NCBI GenBank assembly: GCA_904066235.2
Contig: CAJFCV020000004.1
Location: 1,612,001 to 1,676,000 of the forward strand
Length of the DNA: 64,000 nt
Direction: 5' to 3'
DNA from: Bursaphelenchus xylophilus
Taxonomy: Eukaryota; Nematoda; Chromadorea; Rhabditida; Aphelenchoididae
Every line of letters starts with the position of its first letter. The first letter of the stretch is position 1. The position numbers and the translations under genes are program-made. The notes under the pieces were generated by a model. The model saw only the letters and a list, made by a program, of their open reading frames with translations, searched no databases and was not told where the DNA came from. Below, one piece after another: positions 53,726-64,000 of this stretch.

Positions 53726-56700
53726 TTAGGCTGCAATCGTGGCGGTAGCGTCGTTGTTGAGGCCGTATCTGTGGACGCGAATGCTGCTCAATCCCTGGCC
53801 AAGGGCGCCAAAAACGGGGCCCAAAACGTTGGCGTTCAGGGCCTTCCACACCGCCGCCACCCATCCGAACGGGATCCACAGCAGCTTGCCGAGCGGCGTC
53901 ACCACGTACACGTTCAGGGCCGAGAACAACGCGAACAGGACGCCGAACACGACGGTGGCGGGGATGAACAGCAGCAGGCTGAACAGCTTGTAGAAGAAGC
54001 CGCGCACCGCGTTGAAGACCGCCTGGCTCCGACGCCACACGCCCTCCCACGAGTGCAGGGCGTCCGGCTCGCCGAAGATGTCGGCAAAGTTCAGGTCGAT
54101 GGCGGTCTGCAGGTTCTGATCGTCGCGGTGCACGTAGTCGATGCCGAACGTGGGCTGCTCGCCGTCCTTCTTGCAGCACGGCTTCTTCTGCCACCAGCAC
54201 TTCTTCTTCTCGGCTGGAGGGACTTCGCCGCCTTCGGCATTCTTCTCTTTCTCGGCCTTCTCTTCGGCTGGCTTCTCCTCCTTCTTGGCCTGCAAAATGC
54301 ATGATTTAGAGTGGAAATCAGAAAGTTTTGATGACTACAAGCAACGAAAGGCGCCGTATTTTACAATATATTCGGTTTATTTATCAGTCTGTCGGGAAAA
54401 TTATGAGAAAATTAAGTGAAAAAAAAATTGATTTTCTCCGCGACACAATTCATTTTCGCTGCGACAGGGCGCTCATTATTTTCCCGACAGGTTGATAATT
54501 TGCACAATGCAGGTCTCTGCGAAAATTGCGAGAATTTTTACACTCTCTCAAAGCTGTTCTTTTCTCAGAAAGCCCCCGAAAAAGCTATGACCGAAAAACA
54601 AGTTTTGTCCGGCCGACTCTCCTTATTATTTGCGCTCTCTCGATGACAAAAGGTTAGTAAATAGTTCAGCTCTCGGTGTGACAGGCTGAAATTTACTAAT
54701 GATCCAGGGGCGTAGCTGGAGAGGAGGTTCAACCTGGGGTCGAAGAAAAATATGGTAAGGGGGGAGGAAGGTAAATTTTTTTTACATTGTGCCCATCAGG
54801 ACTATGCATAAAATTTTCCATTAGAATTTTTGGTCAGCTACGCCCTTGTTACAGTAACGGACCTGATCCAGTGGTAAAAAACGCACCATTTTGCATTGAA
54901 GAAGTATTAAAAATGTAGCAAAATGCCTCCCTCTACAAATAAAAAAACTCCGCTTTGAGGGATTGGACAGGGAGGTATTTTGCGACCTTTTTGATACTTC
55001 CCGGATGCAAAATGGTACGTTTTTTGCCGCGGGATCAGGTCCGCCACTATATGATCCATACATATTGGAGATATATTTGCCCGGACAATTTTAAAAAAAT
55101 CTACTGGTCGATTTTGAGACTCTTTTAATTTTAGTTTTGTTGTATTTTTTCCACTTTTTTTATTTACTTTTTAGTTCCTATGCTTTTTTCAACTTCAAAA
55201 TTCCCCTTCCTCCACATTCATCACTCAACCCTCCGCTAGCACTCCGCGAATTTTGCATTCCCCCCTCCCGGACGCAGCTCATTAATTTCGACCCCAAAAT
55301 TGGACGAGAGGATGCAAGCTCGCTTTCCACTCTGTAATTAAAGTAATTTGAATAGCGCACTGAAAGCATGAAAAAAAAGAGTGCCGCAGAGATGGAGAGT
55401 GGTGGGGGATTATCCGCAGATTTGCCTGAATAGTATTGGTTTCGAGGGCTGCGCATAAATTGGGGGAGATTTGGGGGGTTTTTGAGGGGAAATTTAGATG
55501 ACAAAAAAAGATATTTTAGCTATAATGAGACAATTTCAGTGCTCAAAATATGTCATTTGTATGTACAAAAAACAACTTTCAAGCCAAAAATCGCTGTGCA
55601 AAGAGAAAAATTTTAAAAATTAAATTTCCCGCCAAATTTGGCATTCTGTTCTAGCATGCCTAAAAGGTCTAAAAACCGTATATAAGCAATTTTATACGCT
55701 CTAAAATGCCTCCATAGTCTTAAATTTTGCATTACCATCATCCGTAATATACAAAAAAATCCGTAATAATCCCAAATTACAGTACCCCAATTTTCGCAAT
55801 TTGCCGTCTTATTAGCCAACGCGCGTCTTAAGATCGCCCCTCAAATTGCTCTTGTTTCCATGGCGAGACGTTGCGCGGACTTCCGTTCGCATTAACGCCT
55901 CGCTGCCGTTTCTCTTCCGGCCCAATCGGCAGCGCGTTCGCATTAAACCCAGCATGCACCGACGGCGGCGGATTTGGGCAGGCTAGTGGAAAAATTAGCC
56001 CGTTTTGCAGACGACAACAGAACTGTCCTTGTCGGTAGTTTTATATCAGTCTGTCGGGAAAATAATGAGCACTCTATCGCAGCGAAAATCGCAGCGAGAA
56101 AATGAATTTTGTCGCGTAAAAATCAAATTGCATTTTGAATTTAGCGATGCAACCGGAGCAGCGACATTGTCCTCATTATTTTCCAGACAGACTGATAATC
56201 AAAACAAAAATCCAAAAAAATGAATTTTGAAGCCAAAAAATCTTAATTTCGGAATCAAAAAATCCCAAAATCTCAATTTCAATCAAAAAATCTCAATTTC
56301 AAAATCAAAAAATCCCAAAACTGTAGAGATTCGACCCCCCACAGAACGCCGAAGCATTTTTGGTTAACAGAGTTGTGACCGTTTTGCCTGGTGCATCATT
56401 CTCTACAGTTCATTCCGTCTTACAGGCTATCGAGGTCGCCTCGAGGGTTCGAACCTTCGTGCTCACGCGTCGATACTGAGGATCACTGCCGCTCGGCTAC
56501 TCCGGCACGGCCCTCTCTTGCTTTCTTCCGCCGAAAGGGGCGCGGTTTTTGCGATTTTTGCGCAAAATCAGTGCAAAATTGAGGGGTACTGCCGTGATTT
56601 GGCATTGTAAAGTGATAAAAAGGGATGAAGACAGTAGTTTTCTTCCTCTAGATGGGATTTTTCCTCAAATTTGCAATTTCTTCCTCTTTTTCGCTGATTT

Positions 56701-57528
56701 TTTACCAAAATAGGAATAAAAACTTGTTTTTTTATGATTTTCAAATTAAAAATGCAGTCATTACGTCTCTATACAGCTATTTTAAGATAGCTCAATGTTT
56801 TTAGACCACCTCAAAAGCCCAATTCTAGAAAAATTTCTTGGGTTTTTGTTGAAAAATTATTAAAAAGGTAGATTTTGCCTCAAAAATTAAATTTTTTGAT
56901 GGTAAATCGACTAATAAGCCTGATTTTACAATGAAAAAATTCTTCATGATGCCTACACTTTCTCTATGCATTATTAGTTTTCTATGAAGGCCGACTATTT
57001 CATCAAAATTCCACTTTTTTTGCCAAAACCTCCAAAAAATCCAGTTTTCTTTCCAAAACCCCCATTATTCCCTCAATAACTCGTACTGTAAACCCAAACT
57101 CCAAACACATGTTTTCTTTATGAATGTTGCGCGACTAGTGTAATGCGATCCGCTATTATCTAGTTCGTTTCTTTGCGGCGGCACGACAAAAAGAGCTGCG
57201 CACCCGTCACTATAATTATTTTATTTTGGGGACAAAGCGGAGTGCCGCACAATGGACAACACTCTTTCGAATGGGGGTCAACAGTTGCATTACTGCGCTG
57301 ATAAATAACCAATGTAGGGCATAAAAAACGAAAAACTCGGACGATTTCTGCCTAGTACAATATATTGATGTGGCCTACCTTCTTGTTGAAGAACCATCTC
57401 TTCTTTTCGGCCTCCTTCTTCTCGGTGGCGGCTTCTTCGCCGGCTTCGGTCGATTTCTCGGCCTCCTTGTTCTCCTCTTCCTGCTTCAGAGGGGTCTGTT
57501 CGCTGAGCTCCACTTTCTCTTCGGCCAT
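53726..57528 (-). CDS. cav-1: Caveolin (CAV-1-like)
   Basis: Minus-strand exons are 57528-57379 and 54289-53726 (phase 0), giving 237 residues, about the length of C. elegans CAV-1. The N-terminal 80 residues are Glu/Lys-rich, followed by KKCWW and a Cys-rich stretch. The caveolin signature is FADIFGEP (residues 118-125) with HSWEGVWR next. A hydrophobic hairpin spans about 152-184 (SLLLFIPATVVFGVLFALF), and the conserved C-terminus ends RVHRYGLNND. Caveolins insert as a hairpin in the plasma membrane and organise caveolar or endocytic lipid domains; in C. elegans CAV-1 acts in oocyte and early-embryo vesicle traffic and at neuromuscular junctions. A possible spliced-leader acceptor CCTCAG lies just before the ATG. 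The coding exon is GC-rich. The symbol rests on overall layout; cav-2 is a less likely alternative. Confidence 0.85.
54381..54498. mobile_element. Family A element in the caveolin intron
   Basis: Left TATCAGTCTGTCGGGAAAAT, right TCATTATTTTCCCGACAGGT, short interior containing CTCCGCGACACAATTC. Confidence 0.75.
54708..55055. mobile_element. Family I repeat followed by family B element
   Basis: 54708-54846 runs from GGGGCGTAGCTGGAGAGGAG to TTGGTCAGCTACGCCC (family I, inverted ends). 54853-55053 is a compact family B copy, from CAGTAACGGACCTGATCCAG to GGATCAGGTCCGCCACT. Confidence 0.65.
55060..56040. other. Caveolin intron, no further element recognised
   Basis: This part of the 3.1-kb caveolin intron is AT-rich with a C-rich tract near 55200-55290 and a more GC-rich piece at 55830-55980. 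No exon compatible with caveolin was found here. Confidence 0.4.
56044..56201. mobile_element. Family A element in the caveolin intron
   Basis: Left TATCAGTCTGTCGGGAAAAT, right CTCATTATTTTCCAGACAGA with CTGATA; about 158 bases, among the best-preserved copies. Confidence 0.8.
56416..56512 (-). repeat. tRNA-like head of the SINE-like family
   Basis: On the minus strand GGCCGTGCCGGAGTAGCCGA holds an A box (TAGCCGAGCGG), followed about 45 bases later by a perfect B box, GGTTCGAACCC. The head is shared with 22595 and 37535. A class II (leucine/serine-like) tRNA origin is plausible from the spacing, but the acceptor ends do not pair, so it is probably a tRNA-derived repeat and not a gene. Confidence 0.45.
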
Positions 57529-57630
57529 TGCTACTGAGGTTGGATGGAAGGGATAACAAGGAAAAACTGAAAATTTGACGGTGAAATACGATGAACACTT
57601 CGAGATTTTAAACGCGAAACGGCTATGAAG

Positions 57631-58022
57631 CTGCACAGTGCAGATTCTAAATGAATTCGTCACTGCACTGTGCAAAAATTTGAACCTCCAAAAACCGCAT
57701 GGCCCGGAGGCAGAAAACAATTAAGTCATATATTATGAAGTCAACAAGGTATATACATATATATCGTAACCATTTTATAAACCTTTTCCCAACTGCGCTG
57801 TGAAAACATGATGATCTTTTAAACTGCACAGTGCAAATAGGCAATCTAAAAAATTGCACTGTGCAGTTGTGAAATCGCAAAAATTTACAACGTATATGTT
57901 TTAGAGGCTCTGTAAACTTAACCCTATTATTCTTGTGACTTCCAATTTCATACAATTCCTTTTACTGTCAATCATCAGCGTGCACTGTGCTATAACCTTC
58001 AAGACGATTACTGCACTGTGCA
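57631..58022. promoter_or_regulatory. Cluster of TGCACTGTGCA inverted-repeat motifs upstream of caveolin
   Basis: Six close matches to TGCAC-N-GTGCA lie at about 57632, 57664, 57825, 57855, 57981 (TGCACTGTGC) and 58012, plus a weaker one at 57793. They begin about 100 bases upstream of the caveolin ATG and span under 400 bases. Motif copies occur elsewhere only singly (near 37011 and 60876). The cluster could bind a dimeric transcription factor controlling caveolin; this is inference. Confidence 0.45.
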
Positions 58023-58059
58023 CCAAACAAAACGACAAAATTCAACCGAAATTCCAGAA

Positions 58060-58680
58060 ACTCTAGGGCCACACATCTACTACACACATTTCCCCCATCA
58101 ACACCTCTAACCAGCACCATCTCCCACACTAATCATCTTATCCTTGGCCATGTGCAAGATTATCCCTCTCCCCAAACCGAATCACCTCCGCCAAAAAACC
58201 CCCACAGCGCTCCATTCGACTGGACCATTGGCAAAACACCGAGGAGGCGAAAAAAAGACGCGAGCGAATGCCCCACCCGCTGCAGCGGAGCAGTGCATAT
58301 GCGCGGACTCCGGGGTCGCCTCGGCAACGCTCTCGAGCGAATGGCGTCGTTTTTATGGCAAGGCATTCGGCTGGGTGCTGCCCAGGAGAGCCCGCCCTTC
58401 GCTTGGGGACCTCGCAATGACCTCAAGATACACATTTGATGGACAATGGGGGCGAAGAGAGTTGCTGGTGGCGCAATATTGCTATTTGAGGCCAGATTGT
58501 GGGAAAGAGCGGAGATAGAGAGGAAAGTGATTTGAAAGCGTGTTGGGAGTTTCAGGCTGTAGAACTTCACAGAAGATGAAGTCAGGTTGCTAAAAGAATG
58601 TGCTAAAAAAATTAGATAAAAAGAAATTTGAGGGGGTTTTCACATCCACCATGATGACGAAAGATGTCTACCAGAAGATC
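58060..58680. other. GC-rich intergenic stretch, no gene supported
   Basis: 58180-58500 is richer in GC and has overlapping open frames on both strands, but none has a recognisable domain, splice partner or repeat match. It may be a promoter-proximal or diverged repeat sequence. Confidence 0.35.
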
Positions 58681-58765
58681 TTCTACAAAAAACAGAAAAA
58701 CATACTAATCATAACCTAGACATCTGTAGAAAAAAAACAGAAAAACATACTAATCCTAAGCATAG
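58681..58765 (+). repeat. Two tandem copies of a 45-base unit
   Basis: ACAGAAAAACATACTAATCA near 58692 and ACAGAAAAACATACTAATCC near 58738 are embedded in a longer duplicated context (TCTACAAAAA / TGTAGAAAAA). Confidence 0.6.
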
Positions 58766-58825
58766 GCGTCCCTGTTGAGAAGCATAAACCTCAACAAGAC
58801 CAACAAGGCCGTAGCTACAGTGCAG

Positions 58826-58945
58826 GGCAAGGAGAGACCCCTCTTCAGCCCGTGGTGGAAGAAAACGATGGTAAGGGGGCCACGGTAATCCGCATATATT
58901 TTTTATACACTGACCCACAGAATTTTCGGTCAGCTACGGCCCAAC
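58826..58945. mobile_element. Family I repeat
   Basis: GGCAAGGAGAGACCCCTCTT with an upstream GGCCGTAGCTAC, and the right end GGTCAGCTACGGCC, form inverted ends as in 54708-54846. Confidence 0.5.
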
Positions 58946-60260
58946 TTACTAATTCATACATATATATAATACAGTCTGCCAAAATAAAACCAGTGAATCC
59001 TTTTCATGGGGCTTGATGCACTTTTTGGCAAAAATTTTTGGTTTATTGTCTACCCAGCTCAAAAAACAATGAGATCCCACCAAAAAAAATTAATTCGTTG
59101 TTCATAGGCCCAGACCTTTCAACATGAACTAATTTCAACTACTGTTAGTGAAGAAATTTTTAGCTACGTAATTTTTCCCTATAAAACTGCAAGCTTCCTG
59201 CTGAAAGAGTGTTGTTTCTAGACTGATGTGCTATGAAGAAGCTTGTGCGTTTTTTTGCGCCTCCCTGACCCTATCAACTCTTTAATCACATAGTCCAAAG
59301 ATCCAGCCAGCATCCTCCTCCACGCAATCTCCCAAAAAAGCAACAAGAGCGCCTATAAAAGGTGCCATTCTCCGCGGAGGTCAAAGAAAAACTGACTCAA
59401 GTGTACGGGAATGTAAACAAATTAAAGGTGTTGTTGGAGAGACCCCATGACTTGGTGAAGAGATACTTGGGCCTTCATAATTCGCATACCAAATGGCCTT
59501 GGAGTAAATAAAAATTTCACGAATATTTCGGGGGAAAATTGGGAAAAAGATTAGCCAATGGATCAACCGAATAGTAAATTGGACCTTGGCTGTTTTACTG
59601 TTGAAATAAATTGTTTTTAAAGATAAACTTTAAAAAAATTAGAGTTAGTAATTTGCTTAAAAGCATGTAGAAAATAAATAATGACTTTCCAGTCTATATG
59701 ATACCCCTAGGTGCAACTTATCTCCAATTACCTTTTTACAACAAGTTTTATGCCCAATTTATTGACTTTACACAACCCGAACCCCATAAACCCCGCTGTT
59801 TATCTCGATTTATTCCCTCTATTTACATAGCCCTAACATAATCAACAGCTGTCCTAAGACTACGTTCTGGAAGTCACGTCCACATTACACCCCAAGTCAT
59901 GGCATTCGAGCATAAATCGCCATTCGTCTTTCGGGAAATTTGCATTGCGCAAGCGCCGCGTTTACTGCGGGCGATTTATTATATTCTAACAGTTGGATAT
60001 CGCTGGGTTTATTCTCTCCTTTCATACGACCATTTTTATTTTGCTTTTGGAGATCTGGAAAAAGTTTTGAGGTCATCCGCGAGATAAATGGAAAACTGCC
60101 CCAGGAGATTTTTTTATGTATAAGAGGAAATATCAGGGAAATTTTATTAAAGATAAGTATCCCTCTTCAAAAACTTTACCAAAACTTCATATTTTAGTCA
60201 CCGTTTTTCGGGAGGATTCAGCAGCTGAAGTTCAGCTGCTGAATAAAGATTTCTTGTCAA
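58946..60260. other. No gene or element recognised
   Basis: This AT-rich stretch includes a 62-residue plus-strand frame at 59899-60087 without recognisable features. No splice chain or inverted-repeat element was found. Confidence 0.4.
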
Positions 60261-60261
60261 T

Positions 60262-60568
60262 ATCAGTCTGTCGGGAAAATAATGAGCATTCTGTTGCATC
60301 GAAAATCGCATTGTGGCCGAGAAAATGAATTGTGTCGCGGCAAAATCAAATTTCTTTTCACTTCAGCGACGCCATCGGCGCAGTTGTGCTTTTTACAGTG
60401 AGGGACTGGACCCAATGGCAAAAAACGTCTCATTTTTCATCCCGGAAGGGACCAGAATGTCTACAAACCCGTCCCTTCTTTAAGCTAAAAAACCCGGTTT
60501 TGAAAAGCCCGCCTTGAAGGGAAGGCCATTGGATCAGGTCCCTCACTGTATTTTCCCGACAGAATGAT
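60262..60568. mobile_element. Family A element interrupted by a B2 element
   Basis: Family A starts ATCAGTCTGTCGGGAAAATA at 60262 and resumes as TTTTCCCGACAGAATGAT after 60550. The family B2 element 60396-60548 sits between, flanked by TA (60394-60395, 60549-60550). Without it, the family A element would read continuously. Confidence 0.85.
60396..60548. mobile_element. B2 element nested in family A
   Basis: CAGTGAGGGACTGGACCCAA at the left, GGATCAGGTCCCTCACTG at the right, TA on both sides. It is internally deleted compared with the B2 copy at 10626-10869 (153 versus 244 bases). Confidence 0.8.
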
Positions 60569-60705
60569 GACTTGGCTATCCCTGAAAAGCGTATGCTAAA
60601 ACTTTTAGAGATTTTATCCATATAAGGGTTTCGTAATTTTAGGCAGTACGAATTAAAAGAAAGTGCGTAGATTTTTTCGGCCTTTTTTCGCACCGCACAG
60701 TAAAA

Positions 60706-61012
60706 GTCGCGCCATTAAGTCCTGACACATTTTGTCGCGGGTGTCGCGACGAAAAAGTGGCAAGCTCGCGGGAAAGTGCATGTAGCTAGTGCAAAAACGG
60801 GGAATTGCCGCGACGGGTCCGAAAGAAAAACAAAATGCACTGGTACTAGTCGCGACATAAAGTCCTGAGAAATTTGCACAGTGCATTCAACCCTTTTTTT
60901 CGCACGCACCGCGGCGATTCTCCGTTTTTGCACTAGCGACATGCACTTTTCGGCGTTTGCACCCGCGACGTCGGCGAAAAAAATTCTACGGACTTTATGT
61001 CGCGACTAGTAC
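60706..61012. repeat. Two inverted copies of the K repeat
   Basis: CGCGCCATTAAGTCCTGACA with GTGCAAAAACGGGGAATTGC in one orientation is followed by GCACTAGCGACATGCACTTT and GGACTTTATGTCGCGACTAG in the other. The family also occurs at 22222-22365. Confidence 0.55.
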
Positions 61013-62277
61013 TAGTTTTGTGCTCCCCACGCGAAGCAATCCTTTTCAACACTTTTTGCACCCTGCAATTTCTTCGCCCCGGCTCCGCTGAGAAAGGCTT
61101 GCGTCGCTGCGATATTGGACCCGCACGGTGCAGAAGCTCTAATCCACGTCGCAAAAATGGGTTTTTTTGCGCGGCTCGGCCCACGACAAAAAGTCTACGC
61201 ACTTTTTGAAAAACCCTTTTCGAAAATGCAGCGGTGCATTTTTGCGACTTGCTGTGCTGTTCAGTGTCTGTCGCGGCAACGAGGTTGAAAAAGCTCGTGC
61301 CATAGTAATGTTTTTCAAGTAAACATCAGCCCCACTCTGTTTCATAAACATTTTGAATTCTCAGAATCGCGAAAATGACACCAATCCCCGCGCATTCCTC
61401 CCGATTGTTTTGGCCTTTTGGGAGAGCTGGGAGGAGTTTTCATTTGTTTCCACAATCGAATCCCTGCCCTTGGGGGATTTGATTCCGACCAAATTTTGTC
61501 GCTATTTTGAGGAACTTGACATCCGATAAAGTCTTTCATAAAAAGAAAGCCGCAACAAAATATGGGGAAATGTTTTAAATTTAAGGTAACAAAAAAGTGT
61601 TTTGAAGTTGTCAACTTCTACATCGGAAAAAATGTCGGAGAGGAAACGAAGCTGAAAGGTCCGGAAACGGATTTCCATGCGAAAATAATCCAAAATTCAT
61701 TCCATAAAACGAACACCTATTCAAGACGAATTTTTGAGCAGGAAATGACATCAGAAGGGGATGATTTTGAAGAGAAAATTAAGGGAAATAAGCAAAAAGC
61801 GATATCGAAATGACCGAAAATACAGTGGAACGTCTGTACAGTGAACTTTTGAGCAACAAAACCTTCTTATAACAAACATTTTCGGAGGTTCCATAGCTTA
61901 ATCTAAGGCCAGTTTTAACCTCGTATAACAATGCTCTTCTATGTATAAAAAATTTAATTTTGTGCCCTTGTAATTCGTTGTACAGAGGTTTTACTGCAGT
62001 TATATCGAGTTTAAAACCCGCAGAGAAATATTTGTCCCTCAAATTGTATGTGTATTTAAACCCAAAAATTTTACTCCCCCTTTTACTGCCACTACAATTA
62101 TCCAGGCTTAAAAAACTACCCCCTTTTCTCCCCTACTCTATTTTTAATCCTGTTTATAATGAGATACATAGAGGTCATTTGTATTATTAGAGTCCAATTC
62201 TACGAATACATTTTCAATTTTCATTAAAGGGCAATTAGGAGAAAAGTACAGCGAATTACAGAGGAAAATGTAAGCGA
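61013..62277. other. No supported gene
   Basis: An 83-residue plus-strand frame (61562-61813) and a 63-residue minus-strand frame overlap here without recognisable domains. A sequence with CTTATAACAAACATTTTC near 61865 resembles one near 13090. Nothing else is supported. Confidence 0.35.
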
Positions 62278-62278
62278 A

Positions 62279-62735
62279 TATCAGTCTGCCGGGAAAATAG
62301 TGGCATCAGAATCGTCCATCATCACTTTGCGACGACTAGCGGCAGCTGGAAATTTGGTGCGCAATCAACCCCTTTTTTCGAAAAAACGAAATATTTTGCT
62401 GCGACTGACAAATTGTAAGCCATTATTTTCCCCTACAGACTGAACGAAAGTGGTAGACGCGAGACAAAAGTTTCGCCTGCTACAGTGACGGACCTGATCC
62501 AGTGGCAGAAAACGTACCATTTTGCATCCGGGAAGTATCAAAAATGCAGCAAAATACCTCCCTCACTAAGTGAAAAAAACTGGAATTTCAAAAGCGCGCA
62601 TGTTGTTTTTGTAAGGGGAAGGGCTCGCTCTTCAAACCGGACTTTTTTCACTTGGAGAGGGAGGTATATTTTGCCACATTTTTGATACTTTTCGGATGCG
62701 AAATGGAACGTTATTTACCACTGGTAAGGCCCCTA
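62279..62735. mobile_element. Family A element followed by family B element
   Basis: 62279-62443 runs from TATCAGTCTGCCGGGAAAAT to CATTATTTTCCCCTACAGAC (family A). 62484-62735 starts CAGTGACGGACCTGATCCAG after TA; its right end has decayed to CCACTGGTAAGGCCCCTAGG. Confidence 0.7.
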
Positions 62736-63277
62736 GGTGGAATCAAAAATTTGGATCACCGGAATTTAAAAAAAAAACTGTTATAACGTCCGAGTATTGA
62801 AGCGACATGGGATGTAAATTTGCATGGCTTATTCTTGACGACTGATTAACACGTGTGGAAAATTTCATGAAATTTGGAAAAGAACTCTCCGAGATATGAT
62901 CAAAAAATGGGGTGAAACTAAAAACTTGCGCCCTGTAGAACTGTAAGTTGTCCTCTCTAGCCGAAATCATGACAAAGATGCCAACTCATATAACTTTTAT
63001 TTTGACAAGGACCTTTTGGAAGGCGGCCAAAGAGAAGAATGCAAAATGAGCAAAGCTGGCACCGGGCTAGAGCAAGGCTCGGTAATCAATCATATACCGA
63101 AAACATTGGCTTGTTTCTTAAAATGTTGGCCCCCAATTGTCCGGCCAGGAATTTTTAAGGCGTCCACTTTTTGCGGATTTCTGCACCGGAAGTTCAATAT
63201 TTGAGTCACGATTGAAAGTCAGATGTTTTTCGTTTGGAAAGAAGCCAATCGGATCACAAGTTGCAAACACAAAGAAA
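62736..63277. other. No gene or element recognised
   Basis: The stretch is AT-rich with no open frame, splice chain or inverted repeat that could be supported. Confidence 0.4.
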
Positions 63278-63278
63278 T

Positions 63279-63436
63279 ATCAGTCTGTCGGGAAAATAAT
63301 GAGCATTCTGTAGCTTGGAAAATCGCTTCGCCGCAGAGAAAACGAATTCTGTCGCGGCAAAATAAAATTGCTTTTCATTTCTGCGACGTGATTGGTGCAG
63401 TGACATCATGCTCATTATTTTCCCGACAAAATGATA
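63279..63436. mobile_element. Family A element near the right edge
   Basis: Left TATCAGTCTGTCGGGAAAAT, right CTCATTATTTTCCCGACAAA with ATGATA. It is followed by ACCGATTTTTGGACCGTGAA, which closely resembles the leader just upstream of oac copies B and C. Confidence 0.75.
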
Positions 63437-63474
63437 ACCGATTTTTGGACCGTGAATCTCGCCGGGCTCTCAAA

Positions 63475-63662
63475 AAAATCCTGCGCTCTCGGAGCGCTAT
63501 CTGTGTTCGGCGTATACTCTCTCGGCCACATAGACCGTTGGATATCTCATATGCGCCGGCAAAGCGCGAGCTAAAACTTTCAGGAGTTGCTACGTGGTCT
63601 ACGATTGACGTGTGTGCAAAGTTTAAAGAAAATCTGAGCGTCGCACTTGGAAGGCCTCCCTT
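63475..63662. repeat. Family D right half
   Basis: GTATACTCTCTCGGCCACAT, GCGCGAGCTAAAACTTTCAG and the end AAAATCTGAGCGTCGCACTT match family D; the left half is missing. Confidence 0.6.
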
Positions 63663-63747
63663 GTAACTTAAAATCAACGTTTCTCGAGCTGTAAGTGCTG
63701 TGGTATCCAGGGCGGCAAAATTTTTGTTGCAAAATCTGTTTGCAATC

Positions 63748-63870
63748 GCCAGTAAAGGCTTCAGCTACCTGCATTTTGTCAGCAAAGGCTTCAACTACTT
63801 GCCTTTTTTTGTCAGCAAGGGCTTCAGGTACCTGAATTTTTTTAGTAAAGGCTTCATCTACCTGCATTAT
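63748..63870. repeat. Minisatellite of 30-33-base units
   Basis: Four units, each containing a version of AAAGGCTTCARCTACCTGCA followed by a T-run and GTCAGC, are spaced 30, 33 and 30 bases apart. On the minus strand all units stay in one frame and read as a repeating peptide of the type VxEAFADKxQ. It may be a simple minisatellite or the end of a repetitive coding exon. Confidence 0.6.
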
Positions 63871-64000
63871 AAATGTTTCGCCCAATTCTTTTTATAAACT
63901 CCTCCACTTTCTCCCCCTTCTGGGCATTCTTTCTCCCTCCGCTAATCGTTATGAAATCCGGCTCCAAAAAAAAATAATTTCAGCTCGTGACATTCGCGTT

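Noticed and set aside
53663..54304. 213-residue plus-strand and 205-residue minus-strand frames over caveolin
   Set aside because: Both are out-of-frame shadows of the GC-rich caveolin exon; only the third frame carries the caveolin signature.
58144..58570. Overlapping 120-136-residue frames on both strands
   Set aside because: Explained by local GC richness; no domain, signal peptide, splice partner or repeat of coding type.
61562..61813. 83-residue lysine-rich frame
   Set aside because: No start context, homologous features or splice partners; AT-rich composition gives such frames by chance.
1..64000. CRISPR array from the regularly recurring short repeats
   Set aside because: The repeats are dispersed inverted-repeat elements with target duplications in an intron-containing eukaryotic genome, with no regular spacing.

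Overview
The window is eukaryotic and nematode-like, most probably a Caenorhabditis-type rhabditid. Genes are split by GTAAGT/TTTCAG introns and lie among many short transposon-like repeats. The gene content is nematode-typical: a caveolin closely resembling cav-1, two transthyretin-like (TTL) secreted proteins, a TWK-type two-pore K+ channel, an F-box protein, three tandem acyltransferase-3/SGNH proteins (the 'oac' family) and an apparent spliced-leader acceptor. The species cannot be named from sequence alone. All exon models were built by eye from reading frame, splice consensus, phase and paralogue comparison.

Layout. 0-6 kb: two direct copies of an unrecognised secreted-protein gene, an inverted broken exon of the same family, and a small secreted peptide with a six-cysteine defensin-like pattern. 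6.5-12 kb: a K2P channel (- strand) whose introns hold nested transposons. 12-17.5 kb: repeat-rich with no convincing gene. 17.6-19.7 kb: F-box gene (-). 20.3-36.7 kb: three tandem oac paralogues (+) with identical intron phases, plus relics of a further copy; copies B and C lie in a duplicated unit of about 5.5 kb that includes upstream and downstream flanks. 38.2-40.3 kb: a 2-kb palindromic element carrying a solo LTR-like insertion and a tRNA-like sequence. 40.5-47.5 kb: TTL gene (-), a small charged protein (-), and a second TTL gene (+). 48.5-53.3 kb: two tandem four-TM paralogues (+), the second with a degenerate mariner in its intron. 53.7-57.5 kb: caveolin (-). 57.6-64 kb: repeats, including a cluster of an inverted-repeat motif just upstream of caveolin.

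The genes do not form one pathway. The window looks like a chromosome-arm region of tandemly amplified, fast-evolving families (secreted proteins, oac, four-TM, F-box) beside conserved single genes (caveolin, K2P). The repeats are dominated by recurrent short inverted-repeat families, named here A (TATCAGTCTGTCGGGAAAAT ends), B (TA-flanked CAGTG ends, GACCTGATCCAGTGGC), C (CACGGCAACCC ends), D (GTGCGACGCTCAGATTT ends), E (GGGTCGACGACAGTTCGG ends), H (CACGTCAAACTGAG ends) and a GGCCCGG-rich family. Several are visibly nested, which gives a relative insertion order.
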